Numbered from the stretch's first letter, positions 20,704 to 32,216 are shown. The stretch is 64,000 nucleotides of DNA from Isoperla grammatica (GCA_945910005.1 OX246747.1:9812525-9876524); one strand, 5' to 3'. Made by a program: numbers and translations. Notes: a model not told the origin generated them from the sequence alone.

Positions 20704-22495
20704 CTATATCAGGCAATGTCTAGCTACCTGGCTATCTCAAGCTTGTTCTGGCGGATACTTGCTACAGTAACCTCTAGCTTTATCAGGCAATGTCTAGCTA
20801 CCTGGCTATCTCAAGCTTGTTCTGGCGGATACTTGCTACAGTAACCTCTAGCTATATCAGGCAATGTCTAGCTACCTGGCTATCTCAAGCTTGTTCTGGC
20901 TGATACTTGCTACAGTAACCTCTAGCTATATCAGGCAATGTCTAGCTACCTGGCTATCTCAAGCTGGTTCTGGCTGATACTTGCTACAGTAACCTCTAGC
21001 TATATCAGGCAATGTCTAGCTACCTGGCTATCTCAAGCTTGTTCTGGCGGATACTTGCTACAGTAACCTCTAGCTATATCAGGCAATGTCTAGCTACCTG
21101 GCTATCTCAAGCTTGTTCTGGCTGATACTTGCTACAGTAACCTCTAGCTATATCAGGCAATGTCTAGCTACCTGGCTATCTCAAGCTTGTTCTGGCTGAT
21201 ACTTGCTACAGTAACCTCTAGCTATATCAGGCAATGTCTAGCTACCTGGCTATCTCAAGCTTGTTCTGGCTGATACTTGCTACAGTAACCTCTAGCTATA
21301 TCAGGCAATGTCTAGCTACCTGGCTTACTCAAGCTTGTTCTGGCGGATACTTGCTACAGTAACCTCTAGCTATATCAGGCAATGTCTAGCTACCTGGCTA
21401 TCTCAAGCTTGTTCTGGCGGATACTTGCTACAGTAACCTCTAGCTATATCAGGCAATGTCTAGCTACCTGGCTATCTCAAGCTTGTTCTGGCGGATACTT
21501 GCTACAGTAACCTCTAGCTATATCGGGCAATGTCTAGCTACCTGGCTATCTCAAGCTTGTTCTGGCTGATACTTGCTACAGTAACCTCTAGCTATATCAG
21601 GCAATGTCTAGCTACCTGGCTATCTCAAGCTTGTTCTGGCTGATACTTGCTACAGTAACCCCTAGCTATATCAGGCAATGTCTAGCTACCTGGCTTACTC
21701 AAGCTTGTTCTGGCGGATACTTGCTACAGTAACCTCTAGCTATATCAGGCAATGTCTAGCTACCTGGCTATCTCAAGCTTGTTATGGCGGATACTTGCTA
21801 CAGTAACCTCTAGCTATATCAGGCAATGTCTAGCTACCTGGCTTACTCAAGCTTGTTCTGGCTGATACTTGCTACAGTAACCTCTAGCTATATCAGGCAA
21901 TGTCTAGCTACCTGGCTATCTCAAGCTTGTTCTGGCTGATACTTGCTACAGTAACCTCTAGCTATATCAGGCAATGTCTAGCTACCTGGCTATCTCAAGC
22001 TTGTTCTGGCTGATACTTGCTACAGTAACCTCGAGCTATATCAGGCAATGTCTAGCTACCTGGCTATCTCAAGCTTGTTCTGGCTGATACTTGCTACAGT
22101 AACCTCTAGCTATATCAGGCAATGTCTAGCTACCTGGCTATCTCTAGCTTGTTCTGGCTGATACTTATTACAGTAACCTTTAGCTATATCAGGCAATGTC
22201 TAGCAACCTGGCTATCTCAAGCTTGTTCTGGCTGATACTTGCTACAGTAACCTCTAGCTATATCAGGCAATGTCTAGCTACCTGGCTATCTCAAACTTGT
22301 TCTGGCGGATACTTGCTACAGTAACCTCTAGCTATATCAGGCAATGTCTAGCTACCTGGCTATCTCAAGCTTGTTCTGGCTGATACTTGCTACAGTAACC
22401 TCTAGCTATATCAGGCAATGTCTAGCTACCTGGCTATCTCAAGCTTGTTCTGGCTTATACTAACTACAGCAATCTCTAGCTACGTCAAGCAATGT
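20680..22495 (+). repeat. 74-bp minisatellite, about 24 units
   Basis: The unit runs from GATACTTGCTACAGTAACCT through TCTAGCTATATCAGGCAATG to AAGCTTGTTCTGGC(G/T). Unit starts at 20680 and 20754 give the 74-bp period. Units are nearly identical, with GGCG/GGCT and TATCTC/TTACTC variants interspersed. The first unit coincides with the last readable codons of the LINE ORF2 fragment. The 3' end decays into CTAGCTA-rich sequence to about 22560. Confidence 0.95.
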
Positions 22496-22612
22496 CTAGC
22501 GAGTTCTTGCTATTTCTAGCTATCTCTAGAGTTTTCTAGCTACATTAAGTGCTTACTGGCTGTCTTTAATTTTTCTTCTTTGTTTTGGCTCTTCCTTGTC
22601 AAAATCTGGCGG

Positions 22613-24801
22613 ATGTTCCGAGAAGTAGTGAATTTTTTCAACGAGTTGGGCAGCCAGCAAGCCACCAAATCCACGCAGACCCCAGAAGGTGCTCTGGGAG
22701 ACTCCAGGGCCACGCAGACCCCAGAAGGTGCTCTGGGAGACTATAGGGCAACGCAGACCCCAGAAGGTGCTCTGGGAGACTATAGGGCCACGCAGACCCC
22801 AGAAGGTGCTCTGGGAGACTCCAGGGCCACGCAGACCCCAGAAGGTGCTCTGGGAGACTCCAGGGCCACGCAGACCCCAGAAGGTGCTCTGGGAGACTAT
22901 AGGGCCACGCAGACCCCAGAAGGTGCTCTGGGAGACTATAGGGCCACGCAGACCCCAGAAGGTGCTCTGGGAGACTCCAGGGCCACGCAGATCCCAGAAG
23001 GTGCTCTGGGAGACTCCAGGGCCACGCAGACCCCAGAAGGTGCTCTGGGAGACTCAAGGGCCACGCAGACCCCAGAAGGTGCTCTGGGAGACTCAAGGGC
23101 CACGCAGACCCCAGAAGGTGCTCTGGGAGTATCCAGGGCCACGCAGACCCCAGAAGGTGCTATGGGAAACTCCAGGGCCACGCAGACCCCAGAAGGTGCT
23201 CTAGGAGACTCCAGGGCCACGCAGACCCCAGAAGGTGCTCTGGGAGACTCCAGGGCCACGCAGACCCCAGAAGGTGCTCTGGGAGACTCCAGGGCCACGC
23301 AGACCCCAGAAGGTGCTCTGGGAGTATCCAGGGCCACGCAGACCCCAGAAGGTGCTCTGGGAGACTCAAGGGCCACGCAGACCCCAGAAGGTGCTCTGGG
23401 AGACTCAAGGGCCACGCAGACCCCAGAAGGTGCTCTAGGAGACTCCAGGGCCACGCAGACCCCAGAAGGTGCTCTGGGAGACTCCAGGGCCACGCAGACC
23501 CCAGAAGGTGCTCTGGGAGTATCCAGGGCCACGCAGACCCCAGAAGGTGCTCTGGGAGACTCAAGGGCCACGCAGACCCCAGAAGGTGCTCTGGGAGACT
23601 CCAGGGCCACGCAGACCCCAGAAGGTGCTCTGGGAGACTATAGGGCCACGCAGACCCCAGAAGGTGCTCTGGGAGACTCAAGGGCCACGCAGACCCCAGA
23701 AGGTGCTCTAGGAGACTCCAGGGCCACGCAGACCCCAGAAGGTGCTCTGGGAGACTCCAGGGCCACGCAGACCCCAGAAGGTGCTCTGGGAGTATCCAGG
23801 GCCACGCAGACCCCAGAAGGTGCTCTGGGAGACTCCAGGGCCACGCAGACCCCAGAAGGTGCTCTGGGAGACTCAAGGGCCACGCAGACCCCAGAAGGTG
23901 GTCTGGGAGACTCCAGGGCCACGCAGACCCCAGAAGGTGGTCTGGGAGTATCCAGGGCCACGCAGACCCCAGAAGGTGGTCTGGGAGACTATAGGGCCAC
24001 GCAGACCCCAGAAGGTGGTCTGGGAGTATCCAGGGCCACGCAGACCCCAGAAGGTGGTCTGGGAGTATCCAGGGTCACGCAGACCCCAGAAGGTGGTCTG
24101 GGAGTATCCAGGGCCACGCAGACCCCAGAAGGTGGTCTGGGAGTATCCAGGGCCACGAAGACCCCAGAAGGTGGTCTGGGATCCAGGGCCACGAGACCCC
24201 AGAAGGTGGTCTGGGAGTATCCAGGGCCACGAAGACCCCAGAAGGTGGTCTGGGATCCAGGGCCACGAGACCCCAGAAGGTGGTCTGGGAGTATCCAGGG
24301 CCACGCAGACCCCAGAAGGTTCTCTGGGAGTATCCAGGGCCACGCAGACCCCAGAAGGTGGTCTGGGAGTATTCAGGGCCACGCAGACCCCAGAAGGTGG
24401 TCTGGGAGTATCCAGGGCCACGCAGACCCCAGAAGGTGGTCTGGGGGTATCCAGGGCTACGCAGACCCCAGAAGGTGGTCTGGGAGTATCCAGGGCCACG
24501 CAGACTCCAGAAGGTGCTCTGGGAGTATCCAGGGCCACGCAGACCCCAGAAGGTGGTCTAGGAGTATCCAGGGCCACGCAGACCCCAGAAGGTGGTCTAG
24601 GAGTATCCAGGGCCACGCAGACCCCAGAAGGTGGTCTGGGAGTATCCAGGGCCACGCAGACTCCAGAAGGTGCTCTGGGAGTATCCAGGGCCACGCAGAC
24701 CCCAGAAGGTGGTCTGGGAGTATCCAGGGCCACGCAGACCCCAGAAGGTGGTCTGGGAGTATCCAGGGCCACGCAGACCTCCGATGCATTACTGGACTGT
24801 G
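22613..24801 (+). CDS. candidate VNTR exon encoding 13-residue repeats
   Basis: From ATG 22613 a frame begins MFREVVNFFNELGSQQATKS and enters about 54 tandem 39-bp units encoding TQTPEGALGDSRA-like 13-mers. This frame has no stop across the array. Variant units create stops in the other two plus frames (CTCTAG, ACTATAG). Two 35-bp units at about 24172-24206 and 24246-24280 shift the frame twice. The segment ends at a GTG followed by donor GTAAGT at 24802. The downstream exons need the frame ending HYWTV, which is not the frame inherited from the start in this copy. Coding status is therefore uncertain. Two minus-strand frames are also largely open. Confidence 0.4.
22668..24780 (+). repeat. 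39-bp minisatellite, about 54 units
   Basis: The unit contains ACGCAGACCCCAGAAGGTG(C/G) and TCTGGGAG. The 5' two thirds use GGTGCT and GACTCCAGG or GACTATAGG, and the 3' third uses GGTGGT and GTATCCAGG, so the array is regionally homogenised. A 39+35-bp higher-order dimer is tandemly duplicated at about 24133-24280. Confidence 0.95.
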
Positions 24802-24979
24802 GTAAGTTCATATTCCTTTCCAGTTGCAGTAGTTCTGTTGATGTGATTTATCTCGCTGATGTAATAATATGTTATAACTTGTAAGTTCACCCCCGTATTA
24901 CATTTTTGTTGCAGTCGTTCTGTTGATGTCATTTATATCGTTGATGTTATATGTTATCACATTTAATCTTTTGTTGCAG

Positions 24980-26468
24980 CCTACGGCCTACCCGGAAACA
25001 GCAACAATAGAGACAAACCCAAGTAAGTTCTCACCTGTATTACTGTCTGGTTGAAGTCATTCTGTGAGTCATGTACTGATTCCAGCTTACGACAAAAAAC
25101 AAACAATTTGGCTAAATTGTAGCATCCAAATAAATTGTGAGCAGCCATGCTGCTACTGACGACGTTTACACAAGTTAGCCACAGATTTGAACGACTTTTG
25201 ACATCCCCCAACTTAGAAACTTGAGACATTTTGATTGGCAGAAATGGCAAGATAGACAAACAACAACAAACCGGGGCCGCAGTGCAGCCGATTTGGGATT
25301 GGCAATCGGTTGTGGTATTCGCACAGCGGAAGTATGAATCAACCTCCACTCTACTTTCCCAGTTCCCCTGGCACACACACACACACATAGGCCTATGTTG
25401 CGCTCAGATAGGGCCAGCGGTCAGTCTGGCTTCATTGGCCACGGCCTGCAATGGATCTGTGGCTTCTTTGACCCTGGTCACGGCCCGACCGACAACTTGT
25501 CTTGTTGTTTGCAGAAGAGGAAAATATCCATCTTTCACAGGTCGTGGAGCTATTTGAGGCGGGGCCCGAATACCAAGGTAACAATACATATTGTATATAA
25601 CATGAAATGACAATAGTCAGCGTTTATGTAATGGAACATCAGACATGTGATACAGAATTGTGCAATACTTAGAATCGTAGCTACTTGAGTGTTTAGAAAT
25701 TTGTAAAAAAGTTTCAGACCACTGTACTGACAATAATAATAATCATCATAATAATCAGAACCAACATACAATTTCACTTGTACACTAACGCCTGTGTTGT
25801 TCCTTGTAGCCGAGATGGTGTGGCATCGGTCCGCTACCACGGTGCAACCTCCGCCGCAGCCTCCACCGTCTGTAGAGGCGGAGGTTGTGGAAGGTATGTA
25901 AACATTTACACAGTACATTAATCTGTGTATTCTGGTATGTTGTGTCTACCCGAAAACGTATCTAGTTGAAGGTTAAACGTGAGACGAGGTCTCGGTCACA
26001 TTGTCACGTCCATAATTGAAGACACAATCTATACAGCAATGTTACACAAATAGAAACGTTTGTGACTTTCCCCCTGTATTGACAATAATAATCATCATTA
26101 TAATAAGAATGATTATACAATAACACTTGTACACCAACGCTTGTCTCCTTCTTTGTAGTGGAGGTGGTTGCCGGCGTGTCCCGGCAGGTCGAGCAGCGGC
26201 CAAACAGTATGTAAACAATTACCTAACGATGTGTTTCTCCATAACAAACGACTGTAATTTGAAATTATTATCTATTCCATTATTAGCATATCCCAGTACA
26301 CAACTTTGGTGTAACGTAAATTGAAACGTTTGTGTCTTGCCCACAGAGAAACGAAAAAGGAATAATCGTAGCGGTCGGCGCCCCGCTGCCGGAGACACAT
26401 TTAACGGGCCTGTGTACCACCTCCACAACTGCGGGACGGTGTATTTTCCCGAACACCCCCAAAAATAA
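24980..26468 (+). CDS. candidate unknown gene, last five exons
   Basis: Exons 24980-25022, 25515-25577, 25810-25893, 26159-26206 and 26347-26468 have canonical AG and GT borders (GTAAGT, GTAACA, GTATGT, GTATGT). They join with consistent phases into one open frame of about 118 residues ending at TAA 26466. Features are an acidic segment EENIHLSQVVELFEAGPEYQ, a Pro-rich stretch QPPPQPPPSV, a basic KKRKRNNRSGRR patch that could be a nuclear signal, and a C-terminus GDTFNGPVYHLHNCGTVYF. Exons 3 and 4 sit in duplicated intron contexts. The stop overlaps an AATAAA and an A-run follows. No family is recognised. It may be host-derived or an unknown element gene. Confidence 0.6.
25705..26215 (+). repeat. 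tandem duplication of exon with flanking intron
   Basis: The intron stretch before exon 3 (about 25715-25809: CTGACAATAATAATAATC, then CACTTGTACACTAACGCC, then CTTGTAG) is repeated before exon 4 (about 26070-26158: TTGACAATAATAATCATC, then CACTTGTACACCAACGCT, then TTTGTAG). Both exons are followed by GTATGTAAACA. The match indicates exon duplication inside the gene. Confidence 0.75.
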
Positions 26469-26469
26469 A

Positions 26470-27739
26470 AATTAAAAAAAAAAAAAAATAATGTGTTTTC
26501 TCAAGTCATTTGCCATGACATCATTTCCCCATTACATTGATCCCTACGCCCAGGTATATGCTAGGCCAAAGCATTCGTGTCATACACTGAGCATAATGCT
26601 AGGCCTAGGCACGGAGGTTCACTAGACTTTGGCCTACATCCATGGCAGGCTTAGGCGTTTGTTGTTTGTTTATCCAGGAGTAGGCCTAGTTAATGTAGGG
26701 CATCTAGGCGTGTGTGAAAAATGATAACACTAACAAATATATAATCAAGGGCAATAAGTAGGCATAAGCCTACTCTGCTACAATTCTGCCTATATCCATG
26801 GCAAGGTTAGTATACAATTGGTAGCCAAGGCCTAGGCGTTTCTTTATCCAGGAGTAGGCCTAGTTAATGTTTGACATGTAGGCCTGTGTGATAAATGATT
26901 ACAGTAACAAATAGATTGTCATGGGCGAAAATTTGGCATAGGCCTACTCTGTTGAACCACGATTCCTGGCCTACGCCTAGTTCTAGCTGATTTTTAACTC
27001 TTGTATAATTCGCCGATGCAGTCGTGATAGGAAAACTGCAAGGCATTACAGTAACAAATAGATAATCAAGGGCAATAAGTAGGCGAAGGCCTACTCTGCT
27101 ACAATTCTGCCTACATCCATGGCAAGCTTAGTATACAATTGGTAGCCAAGGCCTAGGCGTTAGTTTATCCAGGAGTAGGCCTAGTTAATGTAGGGAATCA
27201 AGGCATGTGTGATAAATGATTACAGTAACAAATAGATTGTCATGGGCAAAAATTAGGCATAGGCCTACTCTGTTGACCCAGGAGTCTAGGCCTACGCCTA
27301 GTTCTAGCTGATTTTAAACTCTCGTATAATACGCTGATGCAGTCGTGATAGGAAAACTGCAAAGCGAACCTTAACGCGAGAACTTATGCCCAAGTTACTG
27401 TGTTTAAAGTTACATACTTGCCAAGGAAATGCAAAGTATTACTAGGCCTATGCTCTAGGCCTAGCCCTAAGCCTAAGTATATGCTAGGCCGAAGCATTCG
27501 TGTCCTACACTGAGCATAAGGCTAGGCCTAGGCCCGCAGGTCCACTACACTTAGGCCCACATCCATGGCAAGCTTAGGTCACATCTGCTAGCCCAGGCCC
27601 AGGCGTTTGTTGTTATTTGTTTCTATTATAATCCAGGAGTACACCTACACGTAGGTCTAGTTAATGTATGTCATCTAGGCCTGTGTGCAAATTGATGACA
27701 GCAACAAATAGATAATCAAGGGCAAAAAGTACGCATAAG
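26470..27739. repeat. AGGCCTA-rich tandem blocks
   Basis: Diverged blocks of a few hundred bases share ATCCATGGCAAGCTTAG, ATCCAGGAGTAGGCCTAGTT and ACAGTAACAAATAGAT segments. Copies start near 26560, 26750, 27050 and 27480. A near-identical block lies at 43565-44025. No coding region is seen. Confidence 0.8.
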
Positions 27740-29697
27740 GCTCAGCGTGGGTTCACCCCATCTGATGAATATGTGGAGAAAGTTGTGGTAAATCATTCGT
27801 CAAGAGTTCTTACTCAGGGTAAGAAGGTGGTGTTATCTAGGGGTATGGGTTTTGCTGTTACACCGAAGCAGGTGAATAAGTTCGATGTGGCCTGTGTTGT
27901 CGAGTCTTGCATGTGCTTGGTAGGTGAAGGAGAGAGGGATAGTGTTAGGGCTAAGGTGAAAGACACTTTAAAACCACGTGTAGTTGTGAAGTCAAATTTA
28001 ACTAGCTTAGAACGGTCTATCCTTAAAGATCTGAAAGGAGATGAAACCATTATTATTCTTCCGGCTGACAAAGGTAGAAGCACGGTGTTACTGGATAAAG
28101 AATGTTACGTCTCTAAAATGCAAGATTTGCTCACTACGGATCAATATAAGACTCTTAAGAAAGACCCTACTAATGCTTAAGAGAACTTGGTGTATCTAGC
28201 GGTGAAGAAGTTGGATGGTATTTTGACCCCACAGGTGAGAACCCAGCTTACACCTCATTTTTCAAAACCCCCACATAATTATGGGTAACCCAAGATACAT
28301 TAAGCTGCTTTGCCTTTGCGCCCTATTGTGAGTGCACGTAACTCCAATTTTAGTAAATTGTCCTCTTTTCTATTGAACATTTTGAAACCTTTGAGGGTTG
28401 GTATTAAATCACCGGTTAACAATTCTCAAGAGCTTGTTAACATTCTGAGGGAGGTACAATTACACCCCGATTCTCATTTGGTAAGCTTTGATGTGGTTAA
28501 CTTGTTTCCATCGGTTCCGATAGCGGACACCCTAGCTATAGTGAGACGCAAACTCTCCTCCGATTTATTCTCTTCCAGACAAAATTTGCTTGCCGGTTGA
28601 CAACATCATGGAACTTTTAACTCTCTGCCTCAACAATTGCTACTTCGAGTTCAATGGACAACATTTCCTGCAACTTGATGGCGTAGCCATGGGTAGCTGC
28701 CTTTCGCCGATATTTGCCGACCTGTACATAAACCATCTGGAAAGGAAAGTTTTACAGGTGAGTTCTTTGTCTCCTGATCTATGGCTCCGTTACGTAGACG
28801 ATTGATTGACGGATATTTGGGCTTAACGTCTTATATTTTTGCAACTTGGCTAATCAAGACGATGAGAGGGTGAAAATGAAGATGAAATTGGGGGCTGTTT
28901 GGAGGAAGGGACAAGTAGGAGGGCGCGTGAGGAAAGGGCATTGGGGTGTGGACTGCACTTCGTGATTTGATTATTTGGGCTTAACGTCTCATATTTTTGC
29001 AACGAGGCTAATCGAGACAATGAGTGGGTGATATATGAAGATGAAATAGAGGGCTGTTTGGAGAAAAGGGGCCAATAGGAGGGGGGGGGGGTTGGAAAGG
29101 GGAAGGTGGAGGAAAGGGGCTTGGGGTGTGGACTGCACTTCGTCTGACTTCTCCTCTTCGACCAGTCCGGCTAGGGTGGCCCTGCCAGAAGCATACGCTT
29201 CCGCCGGCATAGCTCTCGGGATCCAAAAAGCACGCAAACCTGCCCACCACGATAAGGTAGCAGTCCCTGGGCAGGGTTACGTAGACGATGTTCTAGCCAT
29301 CTATCGTGGTTCTCATGATGAGTTGCATGTACTTCTAAATGAACTTAACGGTTTTCACCCGAACATCAAGTTTACAATTGAAGAAGAAAAGGAGGCTTCA
29401 CTTCCTTTTCTTGATTTGTTTATTACCAAAATTGAGTTAGATTTGATAACCAAGGTTTATAGGAAGCCTACTCATACTGATCAATACATTAGAGCTGACT
29501 TTAATCATCCAACCCATGTAAAACACGGTGTTATGAAGTGTTTTGCCAATAAGGCTTCGACTAACTGTTCTACTAATGTCTTGGTAGAAGACGAGTTACA
29601 ACATCTAGCTCAGGCATTCGTTAAGAATGGATATCTTAACGATTTGTTTCGACGGGTTGCTAGTAGGGATCGTACGAGGAGGGATGATCGATGATCG
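27740..29697 (+). pseudogene. Penelope-like element RT, degraded and SINE-split
   Basis: The order of motifs matches Penelope-like reverse transcriptases: ILPADKGRSTVLLDKECY near 28060, PLRPIVSARNS near 28315, VSFDVVNLFPSVP near 28485, GVAMGSCLSPIFADLYI near 28680 and a YVDD catalytic motif at about 28792-28803. YVDD is repeated at 29279 because of the target duplication. The C-terminal part has SLPFLDLFITK and KVYRKPTHTDQYI. Breaks are TAA at about 28178, two stops near 28286 and 28301, a frameshift near 28590, and a SINE at 28803-29275. No GIY-YIG endonuclease is seen because another SINE-like repeat follows at about 29690. Confidence 0.9.
28803..29275 (+). repeat. SINE-like repeat, doubled head B + tail 2, 14-bp TSD
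   Basis: GTTACGTAGACGAT is duplicated exactly at 28789-28802 and 29276-29289 around the insertion, inside the Penelope RT motif. The copy has two head B plus purine-block segments in tandem (28803-28973 and about 28974-29142). Each ends in GTGGACTGCACTTCG, and only the second is followed by the rest of tail 2. Confidence 0.93.
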
Positions 29698-29943
29698 AGA
29701 CGATGAGCGGGTGATAATGAAGATGAGAAAGATGATACTGAAGAATAAAGCCACATCCGAATCAGATCTATTGTACGTCGCGTGAGTCGTCATACGGGAG
29801 TACAGCAAGGGAGGGCAGGGCCAAGTGGGAGGAGGAGAAATATTCAATGGGACAGTAGGGGGGAAGGGACAGGGTCTCCTTTTGTCGCCTCTTACGACTA
29901 GCAGAGTCACTCTTGGCCTATTCTTCCCCGGGCCCAGACGGGT
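29690..29943 (+). repeat. SINE-like repeat, head A + tail 1, 5'-truncated
   Basis: Starts at GATCGAGACGATGAGCGGGT and continues through CCACATCCGAATCAG and ATACGGGAGTACAGC to CGCCTCTTACGACTAGCAGA and CCCCGGGCCCAGACGGGT. It truncates the Penelope relic at its 3' side. Confidence 0.85.
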
Positions 29944-29969
29944 ATAAAACTGGCAAAATCTAGTTTAGA

Positions 29970-30058
29970 TAGACAGATAGATATTTGGGCTTAACGTTAT
30001 ATATTTTTGCAACTAGGCTTATCAAGACGATGAGTGGGTGATAATGAAGATGAAATCC
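29970..30058 (+). repeat. SINE-like head B fragment
   Basis: ATAGATATTTGGGCTTAACG through GACGATGAGTGGGTGATAAT and then unrelated DNA. Confidence 0.75.
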
Positions 30059-31357
30059 CCTCTTTGCGAGCCCTCTTTGCGGGCACTGGTCACCACGAGG
30101 AGGGACCCACCTCGACCGGTATAACCTACGGAGAAGACCTATAACTTATCACGTCGGCCAAGTCTACAAGCAGAATTATGCATTTTTAGATGCAAATCCC
30201 AATTTTTCAGCAACACTAGCACCAAGGTATGTTGAACCATTTAGGATAAGCAAGAAATCACCCCTTACTAATCACCCTAAACTACTTAACTATATAAAAT
30301 AAAAATCAAGAACAAGAAACAATAATAAAACAATAATACATGTTCTGTTGTCCATCCATAATTTAAGAAATACAAGCAACATGCTAAACTATCTCTTGTC
30401 GTTTTCAACAAATTAATTTTGATTTTCCATTTTTAAAAAATTGGCCTACAAAAACTATTTTTGAAAGGATGGCAATACATGCAAAACCATTGTAAGTTTT
30501 ATTTTCAATTGTTATAACAAAATAAACTGATTTCACAATTTATTCACTGTATCAGGACAAACATTTAATGGCTGCTTACAAAGATGACTCACGGCAACCA
30601 ATTTTTGGGACTTTACCCTTTTAATGCAATACCACAACTAATAACTGCCTTAAAAAGACTACAGTACCAAAAAAAGTGTACCGAACTTTAGCGTTTCGAT
30701 TTAAAGCAAAAAACACCATTTGTTAGCCATAACGAAAATTGCTGAGGATGGCCTAGAAGGGTATGTATTCCACCTGCGAATTGGTGTTTAACTACTATTG
30801 ACTACATGTAGTAGAGTTTGGCATTTTAAAGCTTTTTGCATGTACTTTTCACCATTCTAGTTGGTGGGAATGCAGATCTACATCTGATAAAGACTATGTA
30901 TAAGGATTAAGTTATTTGTCAAATAATAAATCACTGTCCCTCACCCCAGATTTGGTTGAGAACGAGATAACACCCACAGCTGTACAAGCATGAGCATGAG
31001 TTTGATTTACTAACTTACATTACTAGATGAAAAAAGTTCAGCATTGAATTAGATGTACCTTACACGTTGTTTTGAAGCATTCATTTTGAGTAAAAATAAC
31101 ATTATTGATTCGAAAAAAGTGAGGTTTTGAAGGACTGCAATTCAGATCAAACTGGCTTACCAAATGGCAACCATTGTCAAAATGATAATATGATAGATGC
31201 TAAAATGCTTATATCATTATGTCAAATATACTTCTACATTACTTATGGCAGTATTTCATCTTTTTATACCTGACATACAGATTCATTGTAAGGATAATGA
31301 TGAAAAAGAAAGTAATTTTTTATTTGATTTGATTTGTTAATGTTTCGTTTCAAATAT
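30059..31357. other. no gene seen
   Basis: AT-rich unique-looking DNA. A short GC-rich start (30059-30170) contains a CTCTTTGCG doublet. No domain, RNA gene or transposon end was identified. Confidence 0.55.
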
Positions 31358-31904
31358 CTGGGCCCGGACTCACAAAAGGTCCTAAGTCCTATTTTGGTCT
31401 TATCTCTAAGACTGGCATAACTTTTGAACATCTTGTAAAGCCAAACCCAGATAGATAGATATTAGGGCTTAACGTCTCATATGTTTGCAACGAGGCTAAT
31501 CAAGAGAATGAGTGGGTGATAGCTGAAGATGAAATAAGGGGCTGTTTGGAGGAAAGGGGATTGGGGTGTGGACTGCACTTCGACTGGCTTCTCCACCTCG
31601 ACCTGTCCGGCTAGGGTGGCCCTACCAGAAGCATACGCTTCCGCCGGCATAGCTCCAGGAATCATCAAAGAGCACAAACCTGCCCACGACGATAAGGTAG
31701 CAGTCCCTGGGCAGGAAAGCCAGACCCAGGTCACACAAAAAGTTACTTATTTCCGGTGAGAACAAGGATATAATAAAAATCGCAATAATATGTTTTAAAA
31801 TCTGTTTCAAGATATTTTCCTGGTTTTATAAGAGGTTCAAAGTTGGCCGGTCTTAGAGATAAGACCAAAAAAAGACTTGGAACTTCTTGTGAATCCGGGC
31901 CCAG
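31358..31904. mobile_element. MITE with SINE inserted in it
   Basis: The imperfect inverted ends start CTGGGCCCGGACTCACAA on the left, and the right end (complement) reads CTGGGCCCGGATTCACAAG. The match continues through TTTGGTCTTATCTCTAAGAC, about 55 bp in all. Without the SINE at 31451-31715 and one TSD copy the element would be about 270 bp. No exact flanking duplication was found. It has no coding capacity. Confidence 0.75.
31451..31715 (+). repeat. SINE-like repeat, head B + tail 2, 14-bp TSD
   Basis: Flanked by AAAGCCAAACCCAG (31437-31450) and AAAGCCAGACCCAG (31716-31729), one mismatch. Head B is followed by a short purine block and a complete tail 2 ending CCCTGGGCAGG. Confidence 0.9.
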
Positions 31905-32216
31905 GATTTCATTTATAAAGAAAACCTGGACTACATCCCACACACAGCTTGTGCCCTAAGCAAATTAATTAATTAATTTGTTAAATCAATCATGTACTTG
32001 TAACTTCCATTTATAAAGTTTTTATTTATTTGTTGTATTGTATTTGTATGTATGCCTACATACAGTAAAATATTTATTTATATACTTAAATTTGGGATCT
32101 TAGGATTAGTATTTAACTATGATCTTGCAAATGACAATCATTTACAAAATTGCACTGGTAAAAGATGATCTCCATTGTACTAATATAATTTATTTTCCAG
32201 TAAAACACTGTACTAT
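31905..32216. other. no gene seen
   Basis: AT-rich DNA with an AAATTAATTAATTAATTT palindrome near 31960. Nothing coding. Confidence 0.5.

Noticed and set aside
20680..24780. Tandem arrays considered as CRISPR
   Set aside because: Units are contiguous with no unique spacers, and the context is eukaryotic.
22638..24811. Long minus-strand open frames across the 39-bp array
   Set aside because: A 39-bp unit with few stop-prone triplets leaves several frames open on both strands. Only the plus frame with a non-repetitive start and a splice donor was kept, and only tentatively.
31358..31904. Exact target duplication for the CTGGGCCCGG-ended MITE
   Set aside because: Flanks TTTCAAAT and TTCATTTA are only loosely similar, so no duplication is claimed.
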